A stretch of 64,000 bases of DNA from Trichaptum fuscoviolaceum (taxonomy: Eukaryota > Basidiomycota > Agaricomycetes > Hymenochaetales > Trichaptaceae), in the NCBI GenBank assembly GCA_910574455.1, contig CAJSYZ010000006.1:2036156-2100155 (forward strand). The letters are read 5' to 3'. The position numbers and the translations under genes were made by a program. How positions within the stretch are numbered: the first letter of the stretch is position 1; the number at the start of each line of letters is the position of its first letter. The notes below the pieces were generated by a model. It saw only the letters and a program-made list of their open reading frames with translations, had not been told where the DNA came from and ran no database searches. Shown here piece after piece: positions 61,059-64,000 of the stretch.

Positions 61059-62653
61059 TCAGCTAGGCTCGAAGTATCCATATGGATTGCTCGACGCGCG
61101 CACCCTGACGTTCTCGTTTAACGTCTGCCCAAATAGCTTACCATTCAGCACGGCAACCAGGATGCGGGAGATGCTCAGGCTCTCTTCTTGTCCGTTTTGG
61201 CGAACAGCCCAGAAGCCGATGAGGACGCAGGCGAGCGTGACACCGATGGCTATCCCATATGACACGAAGAGATGCACGGGGTCGTATTCGTAGGTGACGG
61301 TAGTGTAGAGACACTGTGACTGCGTCGGGATCATCGTCCCGTCGAGGGGATTCGACAGCATGCTGATGCTGATATTTTGCATGAGTATTGGCAGCGAGTA
61401 CAGGACCGCTGGGTCCCATTTCCACGTGTTGCTACCATCTGGGTTGGGTTCACCGAGGGCGCTGTAGAATACATTATGGTTGTTGTTGTCCCCAATATTG
61501 ACAGCTATCATCTTGTCGACGTCCACCACCCCGTACCCATTCAGATGTTGGGCGAGCGCGAGCGCGATATTCCACATGCCGAATGACTCAGGATCTGAGA
61601 GTGTGTCGCTGTAGGTCAGGGCGTCGTTGAAAGTGGTGCTCTTGACGTCGACTGTCGTAACCGAACCATTGTGCTGGATATGGGTGTCGTACGTTGTGTT
61701 GTAGACATAGCAGGTAGCAGCCTCGTAGTTTAGTTTGTAGCCTTCTGAGGTGGCGACTATAATGGTATTCCCGTCACCGCTCCGGGTAAGATTGTGTCCC
61801 CCGGCCCAGATGATCACGTCCTCAGACGAGCTATTTTCGGTGATGATATCAAACTGAAAAGTGTCTGTAGTGTTGGTGCAGTTCATGCCTGGTCCATGAA
61901 ACACGAGGTCATACGCACACGACCCACACGGGCTCGGTGGAGGAACAAGTTCTCCTATGAACAGGTTTTGTAGTGTCATTTTCTTGACTGCTTGCGATGG
62001 CGTCCATGAGCCGTCAGCTGAAGTTCCGATGTCCCCGCTTGTCATGTTCACCAGGGGAATGGTGCACGGCGCCTGGAATGCGTAGTCAATGGTGGTAGTT
62101 CGGAGGGAGCCAGGCGCAAAGATGGTGATCAAGGTCATAGCGGCACTGATGAGTGCTAGCAATGGCAGCCTCCACGCCGCCTTCCATGCCCTCCACGAAG
62201 CCGGATGGAGCGGGCTCGATTGGCACTCGATGACAGCTTCAATATGTTTGATGGGGTGCGGCTTGTGTCGCAGGCTGTGCCAGAGGACCTGGACGAAGAC
62301 TATGCTGATAGCGGTTCCGAAGCAGTAGCACCCTGTAGTAGCTATCGCATTTCCTGCGGCTCCGATCAGAGCCTGTTGCGAGAAACGCAGGCCTGCATAC
62401 GTCTTTGTGTTGACTTGCCGGCCGTTCAGGACAAAGTAGACGACATGGTGTATGACCATCGCTACGATTCCTAGGAACGTGTAGGCAACCATCTGGAATC
62501 TTGCGCTGTTGTACCAGTTATATCTGGGAAGGAGCTCGTCCGCATGGTGGATGACCTTTTCGTCGTCATACGCCGACCCAGAACCTAACAGACGATGATT
62601 ATTAGGTCAAGCGCTACACGCGAAAGAACAGCCTCACTGTTAGTAGTGTCCAT
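61059..62653 (-). CDS. Glycosylated multi-pass membrane protein, intact paralogue
   Basis: On the minus strand, a short first exon (62653-62638, ATG at 62653) joins through a 53-nt intron to one long exon (62584-61059), giving 513 aa. Predicted membrane segments lie at about 37-57, 80-107, 142-161 and 447-469. Residues about 162-440 form a large outer domain with at least seven N-x-S/T sites and a few cysteines, and I-T-I-F-A-P-G-S-L-R marks its entry. The C-terminal tail is short. It lacks the extra N-terminal membrane segment of its paralogue at 55035-57040. Upstream exons for that segment were not found, so the start could be further 5'. Function is unknown. Confidence 0.75.
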
Positions 62654-64000
62654 GTCGTTCAAGGTCGTAATGTCGAACAAGGGGATGCGATGCACTAGGT
62701 ATATAAGCCATGATAGGACGGTTCGCAACTGAGAAAGTAGCTCAGTAAGTGCTTGACGGAGTCTGAGAAGGCCCAGCCGTGCATTTTGCCTAGACGATAC
62801 GCCCTGCTGTTATGTTTCTCCGTGGACCTCTTCACTGGCGGTCAGCTTTGAAGCACGCAAACATCGTGCGGACTTGAGCGTGAGGGCGGAACGGGTATGC
62901 CACCCCTACCGATACTGTAGCATCCCCAGCTAAACGTTGCAAATTAGTTTAGAGGCGAGTAAGATTGAGAAGGGATGCATACTCGAATGCAGGAGCTTTC
63001 CATTTCATAGATGTTGCGATGAAGGCTGCCTGAGATTCCACCTGGTTTGCGCAGAATTGAGGTTTATCAAAGCCTGGCGGGCACGACGCTCCAAACATTG
63101 AAGATGGCTCCCTTATCAACATCATATGCTAGAGTCCTTTCCTTGTGAGCTACATACACAAGCAAGCAAACATGCGTAAAGATGGTCACCATGATGGAGA
63201 AGAGAAAGAGTTAAATGCGCGAGACTTTAACTTGAAGGTACTCAAGTTCTCACGATACTATTCAAGAATTTCAAGTTCAATTTAACTCCGCCCTAGTAAA
63301 CGGCTGGACTAAATTTTGCTCTAAGCCGTAGTAGCATGATCTCGTTCGGACTTTTACTCAATAGCAATCATAACCCGTTCAACGATATGCATGAACTTCA
63401 AGTTCTGTCAATCCTCAGGCTACTGACACCTCGCAATTTGCATGACCAACATCGTCACAACTTCACCTAGTACGGTCTCGTGAATCTCAATCTGTATTCA
63501 ATATAACTATGTGGTCAATTTATAAGTGACAAACGACTTAAAGCTGTAGGTCATCATGATGAAGCACCCGATTGACTCTCGCGGCCCTGACACTGGCACT
63601 GACTTTTAGCTATTTTAGCTACTACAACTAAAAGCCAACATCAGCTAAATTCCAGGAAGCACCAACGGTTATACATGTGTACGATGCATATTATTCAATT
63701 CGGAAGCACTTCGACCTCAGGAAACCACGGACATATATCCCTGACGCATTCGATCCATACTCGTCGGCTATTCTGGGCGCTGTTTTGTGCTTTCGTGAGG
63801 TTGTGTGTACCAATCCTGGACTGCATGCTTTCTTGTTTTCCCAGAGACCAGCATGGTCGAGTGCTGGTTAGTCGATAAGCATATGACGACAATAACACCA
63901 TTAGCCCTCGAGTAGACGACGAACCGTAGTTTCCGATGCGTATATAACACGGACGGAGAGGTGAAGCGCAGTAGACTCCGTGCGCCCACTCTCTCGTTGA
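62654..64000. other. Right-end intergenic region
   Basis: About 1.35 kb with no supported gene. Overlapping frames at 63675-63989 on both strands lack coding signals. Words of the acttcaagttc type occur at about 63230-63290 and 63390, like those in the palindromes near 58084-58145. Confidence 0.4.

Noticed and set aside
1..64000. CRISPR arrays, tRNA or rRNA genes, viral genes
   Set aside because: I saw no regularly spaced short repeats, no complete cloverleaf and no rRNA or viral-type coding sequence.

Overview
The window looks like nuclear DNA of a basidiomycete fungus, probably an Agaricomycete. The genes are cut by many short introns (about 45-70 nt). The recognisable proteins are a fungal Pol III subunit and a fungal histidine acid phosphatase, and the two membrane-protein families look fungal. 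I found no bacterial, organellar or viral gene. All exon models are manual, from splice signals and comparison of paralogues.

The left end (1-1498) holds the 3' part of an unidentified multi-exon gene. From about 5.3 to 49.2 kb the window is dominated by one family of large intron-rich genes that I cannot match to any named family. Four copies (A, B, C, D) lie head-to-tail on the plus strand, starting at 5268, 12547, 20253 and 27406, a period of 7.2-7.7 kb. A terminal-exon remnant of a further copy lies at 32249-32700. Copy E is on the minus strand (39047 to 35507) and copy F on the plus strand (45667-49229). Each protein has a conserved Gly/Arg-rich N-terminal segment, then a modular array. 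Each unit is a linker, a short L-C-x-x-L-F helix, an A module with a G-D-I-L-Q type motif, and a B module with an F-Y-L/W-Y-I motif. A-D have four units (copy A: 18 exons, 1,220 aa in my model). E and F have three (copy F: 13 exons, 959 aa). Function is unknown. Tandem expansion, mosaicism and module duplication suggest a diversifying family.

The ground between E and F and around F is rearranged: a 639-bp element with terminal inverted repeats, a 2.5-kb element with long inverted repeats, a possible SINE, and three decayed intron-containing fragments of the Pol III subunit gene whose intact copy lies at 52920-54734.

The right third is ordinary gene-rich sequence: a tail-to-tail pair of small multi-pass membrane proteins (50556-52515), the RPC34/RPC6 homologue, two paralogous glycosylated membrane proteins on the minus strand (one with an apparent frameshift), and between them a membrane-anchored histidine acid phosphatase of the phytase type (58177-60763). 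The last 1.3 kb shows no gene I can support.
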